Source: CAYWXV01 sp964462535 (GTDB lineage Bacteria > Bacteroidota > Ignavibacteria > OLB7). From it: DNA of 14,920 nt. Where the stretch lies: the NCBI GenBank assembly GCA_964462535.1, contig CAYWXV010000062.1:1-14920 (forward strand), read 5' to 3'. The position numbers and the translations under genes were made by a program. Below, one piece after another: positions 1 to 7,115 of this stretch (position 1 is the stretch's first letter; each line of letters opens with the position of its first letter). The notes under the pieces are model-generated. The model saw nothing but the letters and a program-made list of their open reading frames with translations. It did no database searches and was not told the origin of the DNA.

Positions 1-60
1 ATCCCTCATCCTTCATCCTTCATCCTTCATCCGTCATCCCTGCTCCTTCCTCCCTCATCC
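1..60. repeat. Degenerate 7-bp tandem repeat array, truncated by window edge
   Basis: Read on the minus strand, the first 60 bases divide exactly into eight 7-base units plus 4 bases. The units are GGATGAG, GGAGGAA, GGAGCAG, GGATGAC, three identical GGATGAA, GGATGAG and a partial GGAT. The consensus is GGATGAA. The identical units sit in the middle, and the divergent ones lie near the gene. The array begins inside the 3' end of the aldolase gene: the last sense codon GGA and the stop TGA form the first unit. Its true length is unknown because it runs off the window. It resembles slipped-strand repeat growth; no function can be assigned. Confidence 0.85.
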
Positions 61-1059
61 TTGTTTCGCCAGGCCGAGTGCAACATCAACAATCATGTCT
101 TCCTGACCACCGATCATTCGGCGACGTCCCAGCTCGACAAGGATGTCACGTGAGTCGACGCCGAAACGGGCAGCTGCGCGCTCCGTGTGAATGAGGAAGG
201 AGCTGTACACGCCCGCGAACCCAAGCATCAACGCATTTCCGTCAATCTGCACTGGACGCTTTTGCAGCGGTCTCACAATCGTGTCTGCAGCATCGATGAG
301 TGGATATAGCTCCACCTCGGTGCGAATACCCATGCGATCGGTGACTGCGATCAAGACCTCGAGGGCACAGTTCCCGGCTCCGGCTCCCATACCGGCGAGT
401 GAGGCGTCCGCGCGGTCTACTCCGTTCTCGATTGCGATGATCGTGTTCGCGACACCGAGCCCCAGGTTGTTGTGATTGTGGAACCCGATTTGGCACCCCA
501 ACTCGTCGCGAAATGCGCGGACACGCTCACGCGTCTCCTCCATCAGCAACGCTCCGGCCGAGTCTGTGATATAGACACAGTGGGCACCGTACGACTCCAT
601 CAGCTTCCCCTGCTTCAGTAGATCCGCAGTTGGAATCATGTGCGCCATCATCAGGAAGCCCACTACATCGAATCCCATTTCGCGCGCGGTAGCAATATGC
701 TGCGCAGCAATGTCTGCCTCGGTGCAATGCGTCGCGATCCGGATCGTGTCCACGCCCGCCTCGCGAGCCATTCTCATTTCCTCGATGGTCCCGATACCCG
801 GAAGGAGCAATGCCGCCAGCCGAGCGTGTTTGAGCTCTGCCTTGACTGCCTGCAGATACTCGATTTCACGATGCGCGGAAAAGCCGTAATTGAATGAGTT
901 TCCATTCAACCCGTCGCCGTGTGACACCTCGATCAGATCTACCCGGGCCTCGTCCAGCTTGCGCGCTATTGCCACCATCTGATCGACGGAATATTGATGC
1001 GCGAGCGCATGCATTCCATCACGAAGCGTGACGTCGTTTATGAGGATTTTCTTTTCCAT
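55..1059 (-). CDS. 4-hydroxy-2-oxovalerate aldolase (MhpE/DmpG family)
   Basis: This enzyme would cleave 4-hydroxy-2-oxovalerate to pyruvate and acetaldehyde, the penultimate step of aromatic meta-cleavage pathways. The 334-residue length is normal for the family. The N-terminal segment carries the HMG-CoA-lyase-like signature with R13, D14 and H17 (catalytic Arg, metal Asp, catalytic His). The metal-binding H-N-H is at 194-196, and a glycine-rich MGAGAGN follows at 224-230. The C-terminal communication domain has the family-typical GFAGVYSSFL at 280-289. In relatives, DmpG/MhpE forms a complex with acetaldehyde dehydrogenase and channels acetaldehyde. Here that partner (3421-4341) is on the same strand but separated by three other genes. 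No clear Shine-Dalgarno sequence precedes the ATG, and a 9-bp hairpin ends 15 bases upstream of it. The family assignment is firm; the exact in vivo substrate is inferred. Confidence 0.95.
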   Translation of the reverse strand: MEKKILINDVTLRDGMHALAHQYSVDQMVAIARKLDEARVDLIEVSHGDGLNGNSFNYGFSAHREIEYLQAVKAELKHARLAALLLPGIGTIEEMRMAREAGVDTIRIATHCTEADIAAQHIATAREMGFDVVGFLMMAHMIPTADLLKQGKLMESYGAHCVYITDSAGALLMEETRERVRAFRDELGCQIGFHNHNNLGLGVANTIIAIENGVDRADASLAGMGAGAGNCALEVLIAVTDRMGIRTEVELYPLIDAADTIVRPLQKRPVQIDGNALMLGFAGVYSSFLIHTERAAARFGVDSRDILVELGRRRMIGGQEDMIVDVALGLAKQG

Positions 1060-1074
1060 GGTATTTCTAGTATT

Positions 1075-1095
1075 CCAGGCAGCTGGGCTGCCTGG
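1075..1095 (-). other. Intercistronic hairpin before the aldolase gene
   Basis: A perfect inverted repeat, CCAGGCAGC / GCTGCCTGG, with a 3-base loop lies between the NUDIX stop (1110) and the aldolase start (1059). It lacks a following T-run on either strand, so it is unlikely to be a simple intrinsic terminator. It could stabilise an mRNA end, attenuate transcription, or affect translation of the aldolase, whose start lies 15 bases downstream. The structure is seen directly; the role is inferred. Confidence 0.6.
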
Positions 1096-1109
1096 CGTCC
1101 GGCGATCAC

Positions 1110-1592
1110 TTACTCCCCACTATTTGCCTCCAACGCCTCCCACATAATCTCCAGATCGAAAACGCGGCCATTCCTGAGATCATCTATCACAACGCGGGCA
1201 GCCCATGGTGTACGGATTTCCGTGTCAGGCATTTGATCGAATTCCTCAGGCGTAACCCAACGGGCATCCAGAATTTCGACCCCGTCGAGACGCAATTCGC
1301 CTCCAGACACTTCGGCAACAACATTTGCGCGTAGGACGTTGACCCCCAACTGACTCCGATACCGCATCACGCGGGTCAGACCAATCGGGTGTATTTCGAA
1401 ACCGGTCTCCTCCATCATTTCTCGATGCGCGGCATCGAGGAAGGTCTCCCCTTCGTGAACTCGTCCCCCCGGGAGCCCCCACTGGCCTCGCGCCGATTCC
1501 TTCCCTTCCTGAACGATGAGGAATTTGCCCTGGCGCAGCAAGAGCACGCTCGCGACAAGTCCAGGTCGGGCAATCGGCGTATCGTCGCTCAT
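1110..1592 (-). CDS. NUDIX hydrolase, stand-alone
   Basis: A 160-residue single-domain NUDIX protein. The full catalytic box G-x5-E-x7-R-E-U-x-E-E-x-G-U is present, from G43 through E49, R57-E58 and E61-E62 to G64-F65. Such enzymes hydrolyse nucleoside diphosphates linked to another moiety, such as oxidised nucleotides, sugar nucleotides or ADP-ribose. Sequence alone does not give the substrate. The gene overlaps the upstream glycosyltransferase by four bases (ATGA), so the two are almost certainly co-translated. That pairing makes a nucleotide-sugar or nucleotide-sanitising role conceivable but unproven. The next gene downstream, the aldolase, starts 50 bases away beyond a hairpin. Confidence 0.93.
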   Translation of the reverse strand: MSDDTPIARPGLVASVLLLRQGKFLIVQEGKESARGQWGLPGGRVHEGETFLDAAHREMMEETGFEIHPIGLTRVMRYRSQLGVNVLRANVVAEVSGGELRLDGVEILDARWVTPEEFDQMPDTEIRTPWAARVVIDDLRNGRVFDLEIMWEALEANSGE

Positions 1593-2470
1593 CGCACAGT
1601 TATATAGTTTCGATACTCACCGGGACGATATCCCGTCAGCCGTTCGATGGCGTCCGAGATCTTCATTGTAAACGGTTTCGCTCTTGTACGCGTCGGGTCA
1701 AAGTTCCGTCCCCATCCTGCTGACGCTACCCGTTCATCCATCACGCCGGGGTGCGTTCCCTGGTACCGACGAACCTCGTACGCCCCATCGTAATCGAACT
1801 CATCGGGTGTCGGTGCGTTCTGTTGGATCCACGCATCGTCATGCCAGTAATGATGCATCGCGCGCATCTTCTCGGCTTGATCCTTCGGCGGTCTCACCCA
1901 GCCGTAGTGAAACACGCGCACATCCGTTTTCCGCGCACGGAGCTTGCGCGCCTCCCCACCCCCAGTTCGGGTTCTGAAGCCCTGCGCATCACCCCAGGAG
2001 AGAACCTTGCCGGTATTCCGGACCACTCGCACTTCTCGACGATACCACTTGCGATCGACGGCAATGTAGTCGTAGTTGCCGTAAAAGTGGAGATAGCTGA
2101 AGAGGAGGGCTTCCACCTTCGGATCACCGTCAGCCCGGTTGATCTCTCGCAGGAGAAGATCTCGATCGTCCTCATGAAGAACCTCGTCTCCCTGCAGATA
2201 GATGCACCAGTCGCCACGGCATTCTGCAAGGGCGATGTCAGTCTGCTGAGCATAGACGCGACCCCCTTGACGCTGCGAGTCATCCCACACTGTTTCGATC
2301 GTTCGGATCTTCCCGTCGATTGACCGAACCAGGCCTAGCGTATCGTCCTCCGACGCACCGACCGCAACCACCACTTCATCGCAGAGAGGAGCGAGGGATC
2401 GCAACGACTCGCGAACTGGGAAGCCGTATTTCTCGGCATTGCGGACGAACGAGAACCCGGAAATGAGCAT
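1589..2470 (-). CDS. Family-2-like glycosyltransferase (GT-A fold)
   Basis: A 293-residue protein whose N-terminus (ISGFSFVRNAEKYGFPVRES) is typical of family-2-like glycosyltransferases. A divergent metal/sugar-nucleotide site, YLQGDEVLHEDD (91-102), stands where classical GT2 enzymes have DxD. No membrane segment or signal peptide is visible, so it is probably a cytosolic or peripheral enzyme adding sugar to a surface glycan or glycoprotein. The donor and acceptor are unknown. The start lies 3 bases from the stop of the T9SS-sorted protein gene, and the 3' end overlaps the NUDIX start by 4 bases. The three genes therefore look like one translational unit. A link between the glycosyltransferase and modification of the exported neighbour is only a guess. 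Confidence 0.85.
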   Translation of the reverse strand: MLISGFSFVRNAEKYGFPVRESLRSLAPLCDEVVVAVGASEDDTLGLVRSIDGKIRTIETVWDDSQRQGGRVYAQQTDIALAECRGDWCIYLQGDEVLHEDDRDLLLREINRADGDPKVEALLFSYLHFYGNYDYIAVDRKWYRREVRVVRNTGKVLSWGDAQGFRTRTGGGEARKLRARKTDVRVFHYGWVRPPKDQAEKMRAMHHYWHDDAWIQQNAPTPDEFDYDGAYEVRRYQGTHPGVMDERVASAGWGRNFDPTRTRAKPFTMKISDAIERLTGYRPGEYRNYITVR

Positions 2471-2473
2471 CGA

Positions 2474-3391
2474 TCAGGGGACGACGAATCCGCCGCTCGT
2501 GATGGTCGTGGCGGATCGCTCGGGGCGTGTGATGGGTCTTCCGACGATCATGTATCGATAGGCTCCCGATGGGAGGTTGAGTCTTGACAGCTCGACTGGC
2601 CCGTCCACATGTCGGCGGTCCACGACCGGGCTGCCGGTCATATCGATAATTGTTATTGAATACTCGGAGCCTGGCTCAGCAATGAAGTCAATGTGCGAAG
2701 TCCCGTTCGTCGGATTTGGAAACACTCGGGAGATTTGAAGGAGCTCGTCCATCGATGTCGTCACGCCTGACGCCCCAGCGGTCGTCACATCGTCGACGTA
2801 GAGATAGCAGCAATTCATGCTGTCGGGGCCGCACGAGCCGCTGATGCTCGAGATAAAAGCGATTGTCAGCGAGTCGGGCGTTGCCGTCGGTGCCGGAACT
2901 ATCAGTTCGAACGGCAACCAGTCCGTCGTGGGGGGAAGATGGAGTTCTGCGCTTGCGACCACCTCAGCCGTCCCCGTCCCGGCATTCCATCTCTTCAACC
3001 CGACCAGGGCGACGGCCGAGTCTGTACTGTCCATGTTGTGCCCGGGGATGTACTGATAGTATCCGCTGACGCGTGTGGGGGGATCGGAAACCGGTATCCC
3101 TCCCGTCGTGAGGACAAGCCCGGGTTCCGGGACGTACCCCAGCGCGGCAAATCCTCGTGCGTAGCTATACCAGTTCCAGACCGACAGACATCTCCCGCTC
3201 CTTCCATTGTCGACTCGTGATGCCCCGTACGCGGAGGTTGACCATCCGTCCGGCTGGTCGCGTCCATCACGATTCTCCCACGATTCAAATGAACCCTTGA
3301 CGTCCTGCGCGGACAGAGCCACAGGTGTAAGAAGGACGATCAGCAGTAACCGAAATCGAAGCATAAGTGCGATCCATTCTCTCGTGACCAT
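2474..3391 (-). CDS. Secreted protein with T9SS type A-like C-terminal sorting domain
   Basis: A 305-residue exported protein of unknown function. The N-terminus is a signal peptide: hydrophobic LRFRLLLIVLLTPVALSA, with likely cleavage before Gln at about residue 29. The mature part opens with FESWENRDGRDQPDGW, resembling the start of beta-sandwich domains of secreted carbohydrate-related proteins in Bacteroidetes. That resemblance is weak evidence of function. The C-terminal ~80 residues contain FPNPTNG (about 224-230), then alternating strands and LNLPSGAYRYMI. This is the pattern of the type A sorting domain that directs cargo through the type IX system. A run of about 20 residues follows the usual end of the domain, which is slightly atypical. 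A second in-frame ATG at 3364 would give a signal peptide starting directly at MLRFR and is equally plausible. Gene spacing ties it to the glycosyltransferase. Confidence 0.82.
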   Translation of the reverse strand: MVTREWIALMLRFRLLLIVLLTPVALSAQDVKGSFESWENRDGRDQPDGWSTSAYGASRVDNGRSGRCLSVWNWYSYARGFAALGYVPEPGLVLTTGGIPVSDPPTRVSGYYQYIPGHNMDSTDSAVALVGLKRWNAGTGTAEVVASAELHLPPTTDWLPFELIVPAPTATPDSLTIAFISSISGSCGPDSMNCCYLYVDDVTTAGASGVTTSMDELLQISRVFPNPTNGTSHIDFIAEPGSEYSITIIDMTGSPVVDRRHVDGPVELSRLNLPSGAYRYMIVGRPITRPERSATTITSGGFVVP

Positions 3392-3420
3392 GATTCAACT
3401 CTCGTGGCCCGAATACGGCA

Positions 3421-4341
3421 TTAGTTACCCGCTCTCCCCACGTGATTGACGAGGGCCAGTTGTTCGCCAACGCGAAGGGCAGCACTGGTCATAATGTCTA
3501 GATTCCCCGCGTACTTTGGAAGGTAGTGGCCTGCCCCTTCGACTTCGAGGAACACTGTCGTCTTGATACCGGAGAATGGCGCCTCACCCGGCATCGTTAC
3601 CGTGACATGCTCAAAAACGGGATCCTGGACAAGGCGGTATCCAGGAACATACTCGGCAACGCGCGCAACAGTTGTTCGAATCGATTCTGCAATTGCGTCT
3701 GTGTCGGCAGGTGGGGTCAGCGTGTAGACCGTGTCGCGCATGATCAACGGTGGTTCCGCCGGATTCAGAATTATGATTGCCTTACCTCTGCGCGCTCCCC
3801 CGATCTGTTCGATACCTCGCGAGGTCGTCTCGGTAAACTCATCGATGTTGGCCCGCGTTCCCGGACCGGCGGATCTGGACGCAATCGAGGCAACGATCTC
3901 GCCGTATTCGACCGGCGCAACCTGGGAGACCGCCCAGACGATCGGTATTGTCGCCTGACCTCCGCACGTCACCATGTTGACGTTATCAGAATCCAGATGG
4001 CCCTCCAGATTAGCAATCGGTACGACATACGGACCGACCGCAGCCGGGGTCAGATCGACGACTTTCTTGCCATGGGCACGGAGCACCTTCGCATGATGGT
4101 AGTGGGCTCTTGCGCTGGTTGCATCGAAGACAATCTCAATTTCCGGAAAGAGTGGGTGCGCAACGAGGCCGTCAATGCCTTCGTGTGTTGTGGCAACACC
4201 CATCCGCGCCGCACGGGCAAGCCCATCCGAGTCGGGATCAATTCCCACCATAACACCCATCTCAAGAATTCCGGACGACCGGAGAATCTTGATCATGAGA
4301 TCGGTCCCGATGTTCCCCGAACCAATTATCGCGGCTTTCAT
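3421..4341 (-). CDS. Acetaldehyde dehydrogenase (acetylating), MhpF/DmpF family
   Basis: Converts acetaldehyde, CoA and NAD+ to acetyl-CoA, the last step of the meta-cleavage lower pathway. The 306-residue length matches the family. The N-terminus is a Rossmann nucleotide-binding motif (IIGSGNIGTDL, 5-15). The catalytic cysteine is C126 in VTCGGQATIP, the family hallmark. A typical C-terminal YLPKYAGNLDIMTSAA segment is also present. Relatives form a heterotetramer with the aldolase and receive acetaldehyde by channelling. The hydratase gene ends 20 bases upstream, so the two are probably one operon. No close Shine-Dalgarno sequence is seen; GGAG lies about 13 bases from the ATG. A long plus-strand reading frame opposite this gene is a shadow. 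Confidence 0.96.
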   Translation of the reverse strand: MKAAIIGSGNIGTDLMIKILRSSGILEMGVMVGIDPDSDGLARAARMGVATTHEGIDGLVAHPLFPEIEIVFDATSARAHYHHAKVLRAHGKKVVDLTPAAVGPYVVPIANLEGHLDSDNVNMVTCGGQATIPIVWAVSQVAPVEYGEIVASIASRSAGPGTRANIDEFTETTSRGIEQIGGARRGKAIIILNPAEPPLIMRDTVYTLTPPADTDAIAESIRTTVARVAEYVPGYRLVQDPVFEHVTVTMPGEAPFSGIKTTVFLEVEGAGHYLPKYAGNLDIMTSAALRVGEQLALVNHVGRAGN

Positions 4342-4361
4342 TCGGAATAGTGCTCCAAAGA

Positions 4362-5153
4362 TTATTCGACGAAATTCACTGCCACATCGCCCAACCCGCT
4401 GACAGCAACGGCGATATTGTCGCCCGCCGCCACGGGACTCACCGGACCAAGCGCACCGGAGAGGACAACCTGCCCCGCATAGAGTTGCTCCCCTAACTCC
4501 CCAAGCTTGTTAGCCAGCCAGACGACCGCATTGATCGGATTTCCGAGGCAAGCTGCTCCCGCGCCGGTCGACACGACGCGACCGTTGCGTCTCAGCGTCG
4601 CGCCGGCCAGTCGAAGATCGAATCGACGGAGTGGCGTTGGCCGCGACCCCAGGACAAACATTGCGCTCGACGCATTATCGGCTATGGTGTCCTGAATCTT
4701 GAATTTCCAGTCGATCACGCGCGAGTCGATTATTTCAATTGACGGAAGCGCAAAATCGATTGCCGCAATTGCCTGTGCGGACGTAATCCCGGGGCCAACA
4801 AGCGATTTGCCTAGGACGAAGGCAATCTCCCCTTCAACGCGTGGTTGCAGGAATCTGGAAATGGAGACCCGTCCTCCGTTGGGCACGTCCATGTCGCACA
4901 GGAGCCCTCCGAAATCGGGTTCCGTAACCCCCAGCCACTCCTGCACCGCGCGGCTGGTAATTCCGACCTTCCAGCCGACGCGACGAGGCGCCGTTCCGTA
5001 CTCCCCCCTTCCAGCCAGCCTCCTCTCGAGATTCATGTGCTGAATGGCATACGCATCCACAATCGTCATCTCGGGCCAGGACTCGGTGGGTGCGGCAATT
5101 GGAGTCCGGGTGGCCTGGGCATCCCACAGACTATTTGCGATGTCGTCTATCAT
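4362..5153 (-). CDS. 2-oxopent-4-enoate (2-hydroxypenta-2,4-dienoate) hydratase
   Basis: Hydrates 2-hydroxypenta-2,4-dienoate to 4-hydroxy-2-oxovalerate, the substrate of the aldolase. It belongs to the FAH-like hydratase/decarboxylase superfamily. E107-x-E109 and E140 (numbered from this start) fit the metal-ligand pattern, and IDSRVIDWKFKIQDTIADNAS (142-162) is the core motif. From remembered family sequences, GITSRAVQEWLGVTEPDFG and the IQDTIADNAS wording resemble the hydratase DmpE/MhpD more than the decarboxylase DmpH, but the two are homologous. The frame stays open to an ATG at 5249. The start at 5153 is preferred because it gives 263 residues, the usual family length. The extra 32 residues (Arg-rich, MSAGAAHIGND...) do not look like the family N-terminus. 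It lies between the deaminase and acetaldehyde dehydrogenase genes on the same strand. Confidence 0.9.
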   Translation of the reverse strand: MIDDIANSLWDAQATRTPIAAPTESWPEMTIVDAYAIQHMNLERRLAGRGEYGTAPRRVGWKVGITSRAVQEWLGVTEPDFGGLLCDMDVPNGGRVSISRFLQPRVEGEIAFVLGKSLVGPGITSAQAIAAIDFALPSIEIIDSRVIDWKFKIQDTIADNASSAMFVLGSRPTPLRRFDLRLAGATLRRNGRVVSTGAGAACLGNPINAVVWLANKLGELGEQLYAGQVVLSGALGPVSPVAAGDNIAVAVSGLGDVAVNFVE

Positions 5154-5298
5154 TGAAGTGAGTAAGATGTCGTGCGTCGTTCGGGTCGCGCGACGAGCCC
5201 GATTGATCGGCCGCAAATCATTTCCGATGTGAGCCGCTCCCGCTGACATTCGATCGAAAACCGAGTCCGTTGAACCATCATCGATCCACGAGCCTCTC

Positions 5299-5718
5299 TC
5301 ATCCTCCGCCCCACGCGATTGCCTTGATTTCGATCAGGAGGTTCGGGTGAGGGAGTTGGTGGACAGCGCAGGTGGTACGGGAGGGGCCGGTGGCCGCATT
5401 GAAATACTCGTTGTAGACCTCATTCATCCCGCCGTAGTCCTTCATGTCGACCAGCATGACGAACACGTCGACAATGTTCTCAAGGTCAGCCCCCGCTTCT
5501 CGAAGGATAGTCCGGATGTTTTCGATGACGGCACGGGTCTGGGCCCGGATGTCGAGTTCGACTCTCCCATCCGCGTGTATCGTAACTCCAACGTGCGTGT
5601 TGTCGGGTCGGCGGGACGAGACCCCCGAGACGAAGATCAGGTCGCCCACGCGGCGCGCGTGCGGGTAATTCGCCAGCGCGGCAGCGCCGTCGTCAAGAAT
5701 GTAGGATTGGCCGTTCAT
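5299..5718 (-). CDS. 2-aminomuconate deaminase (RidA/YjgF fold)
   Basis: Removes ammonia from 2-aminomuconate, giving 4-oxalocrotonate, in bacterial degradation of 3-hydroxyanthranilate, 2-nitrobenzoate or 2-aminophenol. The protein is 139 residues, about 140 being usual. It shows the RidA fold signatures VSGVSSRRPDN (30-40), LDIRAQTRAVIENI (55-68) and the active-site stretch GPSRTTCAVHQLPHPNLLIE (111-130), with R114 and E130. The combination SSRRPDN plus AVHQLPHPNLLIEIKA is characteristic of the aminomuconate-deaminase branch rather than housekeeping RidA. Neighbouring hydratase, aldolase and dehydrogenase genes support the catabolic role. The decarboxylase that should act next is not in the window. 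A generic imine deaminase is the main alternative. Confidence 0.88.
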   Translation of the reverse strand: MNGQSYILDDGAAALANYPHARRVGDLIFVSGVSSRRPDNTHVGVTIHADGRVELDIRAQTRAVIENIRTILREAGADLENIVDVFVMLVDMKDYGGMNEVYNEYFNAATGPSRTTCAVHQLPHPNLLIEIKAIAWGGG

Positions 5719-5791
5719 GGAGGTCGGAGTTCGCAGCCGAGGTCGCTGTTCGGTCGGGGCGAGAAGATACAGCAGAACGACTGAACGCTCG

Positions 5792-6994
5792 TCAGACCGG
5801 CTGAATTCGGAGCTCGTGCATCAATGCCCGCCAGGTTCCCCGGACCAGGAGCATTGTGACCGACCCCCCTGCGAATGCGCCCGCGATCGAGACAAGATCT
5901 CGAGGTGTCAGCGTTGTTCGATTCACGATGGCGTAGATCGGGTCCCATTGTTCCGGGCCGAACTTGGCCTTGAAGAAGTCGAGCCCCTCGAAGTTGTAGA
6001 AGCGGGCTCCATGAAGCCTAACCCACCCGAGCATAAAACGGAGCCACGTCGGCTGCGATCGCGTGTCGGACTCGACGACCTCGCCACACCGTCTCGACAG
6101 GGGCGACAGACCCAACGTCACATACTCGGCTCCCGCCAATGCCATGTCACGAATCGATTCGACGAGCATCATCTCGGCAACACCATTAACGGAGTCCCGT
6201 CCGCGAACAATCTGCTCTATCAACCAGCCATTTCTCGTTGGGACGGGAGAGGCCACGAGAAACGCAACTGGTCGTCCCGAGCGCATCGCAACCATGACAC
6301 GACGATCCTCGAGATTACCGAGCGTGTTTGGTTCGACAAGAAAGTGTAGGGGCGGGAGCATACGCGTCGCAAGCCAGTCATCAAGACATCGCTGCAGACG
6401 GGGTGACCCCGTGGCCGTCGCAGTATCCCATCGTTCGATCTCGACCCCCTTGTTCCGCGCACGAGCGACCTGCGCGCGCAGAGATGGGCGAGCGGCAACG
6501 CGATCCAGGAAATGCTCCGGTCTCCACACTGGCTGGGCGCCAAGTAGAACGAACGAGTGTCGCCGGTCCAGAACCAGGGCCGTCTCCAGACGGCGTTCAG
6601 CTCCAAAGTAGCAGACCCGCTCCCCTGACCGCGAGGCGTCGTCTTCAAACTCGCGTGCGATATCCGCCAGTCTATCAGCGGGCGCAACGGGGGCACCAGC
6701 AACCACGCGGGCACCGGCATGTCGCACGAATCCAACGACTCCATTTCCGTCTGCCGGCTGCCACAGGTGCATTCCGGGATTGACTATCTGGTAGGCGGTG
6801 GCGTTCCATCCGTACCGCATCACCAGATCGCGGGCCTTCCGAACCCCCTCATCGGTGGAACGAGTAGTATCACGCGTCGTCGGCGTGACAATGTTCCGTC
6901 TCATGACTTCAAGATAGGCGCTTGGGAGGTTGAGGCGCAGCAAACGCCACGTTCCCAGGGTGTTTCGATGCGTCTCCATGGCTGGATTGCTCAT
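5792..6994 (-). CDS. MprF C-terminal-like aminoacyl-lipid synthase domain protein (DUF2156)
   Basis: A 400-residue protein matching the catalytic C-terminal domain of phosphatidylglycerol lysyltransferases (MprF/LPG synthase), a double GNAT fold. Visible motifs are GWNATAYQIVNPGMHLW near residue 60, VVGFVRHAGARVVAGAPVAP, a long central linker, and a C-terminal segment with HGARFYNFEGLDFFKAKFGPEQWDPIYAIV. The multi-spanning flippase domain of full-length MprF is absent. Only one modestly hydrophobic stretch, near the C-terminus (LVSIAGAFAGGSVTMLLV), could associate with membrane. It may aminoacylate a lipid or another small acceptor; the substrate is unknown. ATGs at 6979 and 6904 are alternative starts; no Shine-Dalgarno sequence decides. 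It is divergent from the persulfide dioxygenase gene (121-base gap) and 73 bases upstream of the deaminase, so it may be the first gene of the left-hand operon. Confidence 0.82.
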   Translation of the reverse strand: MSNPAMETHRNTLGTWRLLRLNLPSAYLEVMRRNIVTPTTRDTTRSTDEGVRKARDLVMRYGWNATAYQIVNPGMHLWQPADGNGVVGFVRHAGARVVAGAPVAPADRLADIAREFEDDASRSGERVCYFGAERRLETALVLDRRHSFVLLGAQPVWRPEHFLDRVAARPSLRAQVARARNKGVEIERWDTATATGSPRLQRCLDDWLATRMLPPLHFLVEPNTLGNLEDRRVMVAMRSGRPVAFLVASPVPTRNGWLIEQIVRGRDSVNGVAEMMLVESIRDMALAGAEYVTLGLSPLSRRCGEVVESDTRSQPTWLRFMLGWVRLHGARFYNFEGLDFFKAKFGPEQWDPIYAIVNRTTLTPRDLVSIAGAFAGGSVTMLLVRGTWRALMHELRIQPV

Positions 6995-7102
6995 CCACCG
7001 ACCGACGGGAAAGAGCTAGATTATCGGGTCGTCAAATCACCACGTCGGCCTTCGAGCGACTGGCAGAGTTTGACGAGACACGTTCGACCACATCAGCATT
7101 GC

Positions 7103-7108
7103 AGGAAG
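7103..7108 (+). promoter_or_regulatory. Ribosome binding site of the persulfide dioxygenase gene
   Basis: AGGAAG lies 7 bases before the ATG at 7116. This is good Shine-Dalgarno spacing and supports that start. No convincing promoter was found in the 121-base divergent gap. Confidence 0.7.
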
Positions 7109-7115
7109 AATCAGC

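Noticed and set aside
1..60. CRISPR array
   Set aside because: The 7-base units are contiguous, with no spacers, so this is a simple tandem repeat.
3526..4350. Long plus-strand frame (274 codons) opposite acetaldehyde dehydrogenase
   Set aside because: It is antisense to a firmly identified gene, has no domain, and reflects third-position GC bias.
4362..5153. Assignment as 4-oxalocrotonate decarboxylase
   Set aside because: The motifs resemble DmpE/MhpD hydratases more than DmpH. The alternative is kept open only as possible dual activity.
5154..5249. 32-codon extension of the hydratase to the ATG at 5249
   Set aside because: The Arg-rich extra residues do not match the family, whose usual length is obtained from 5153; neither start has a clear ribosome site, so this rests on family length.
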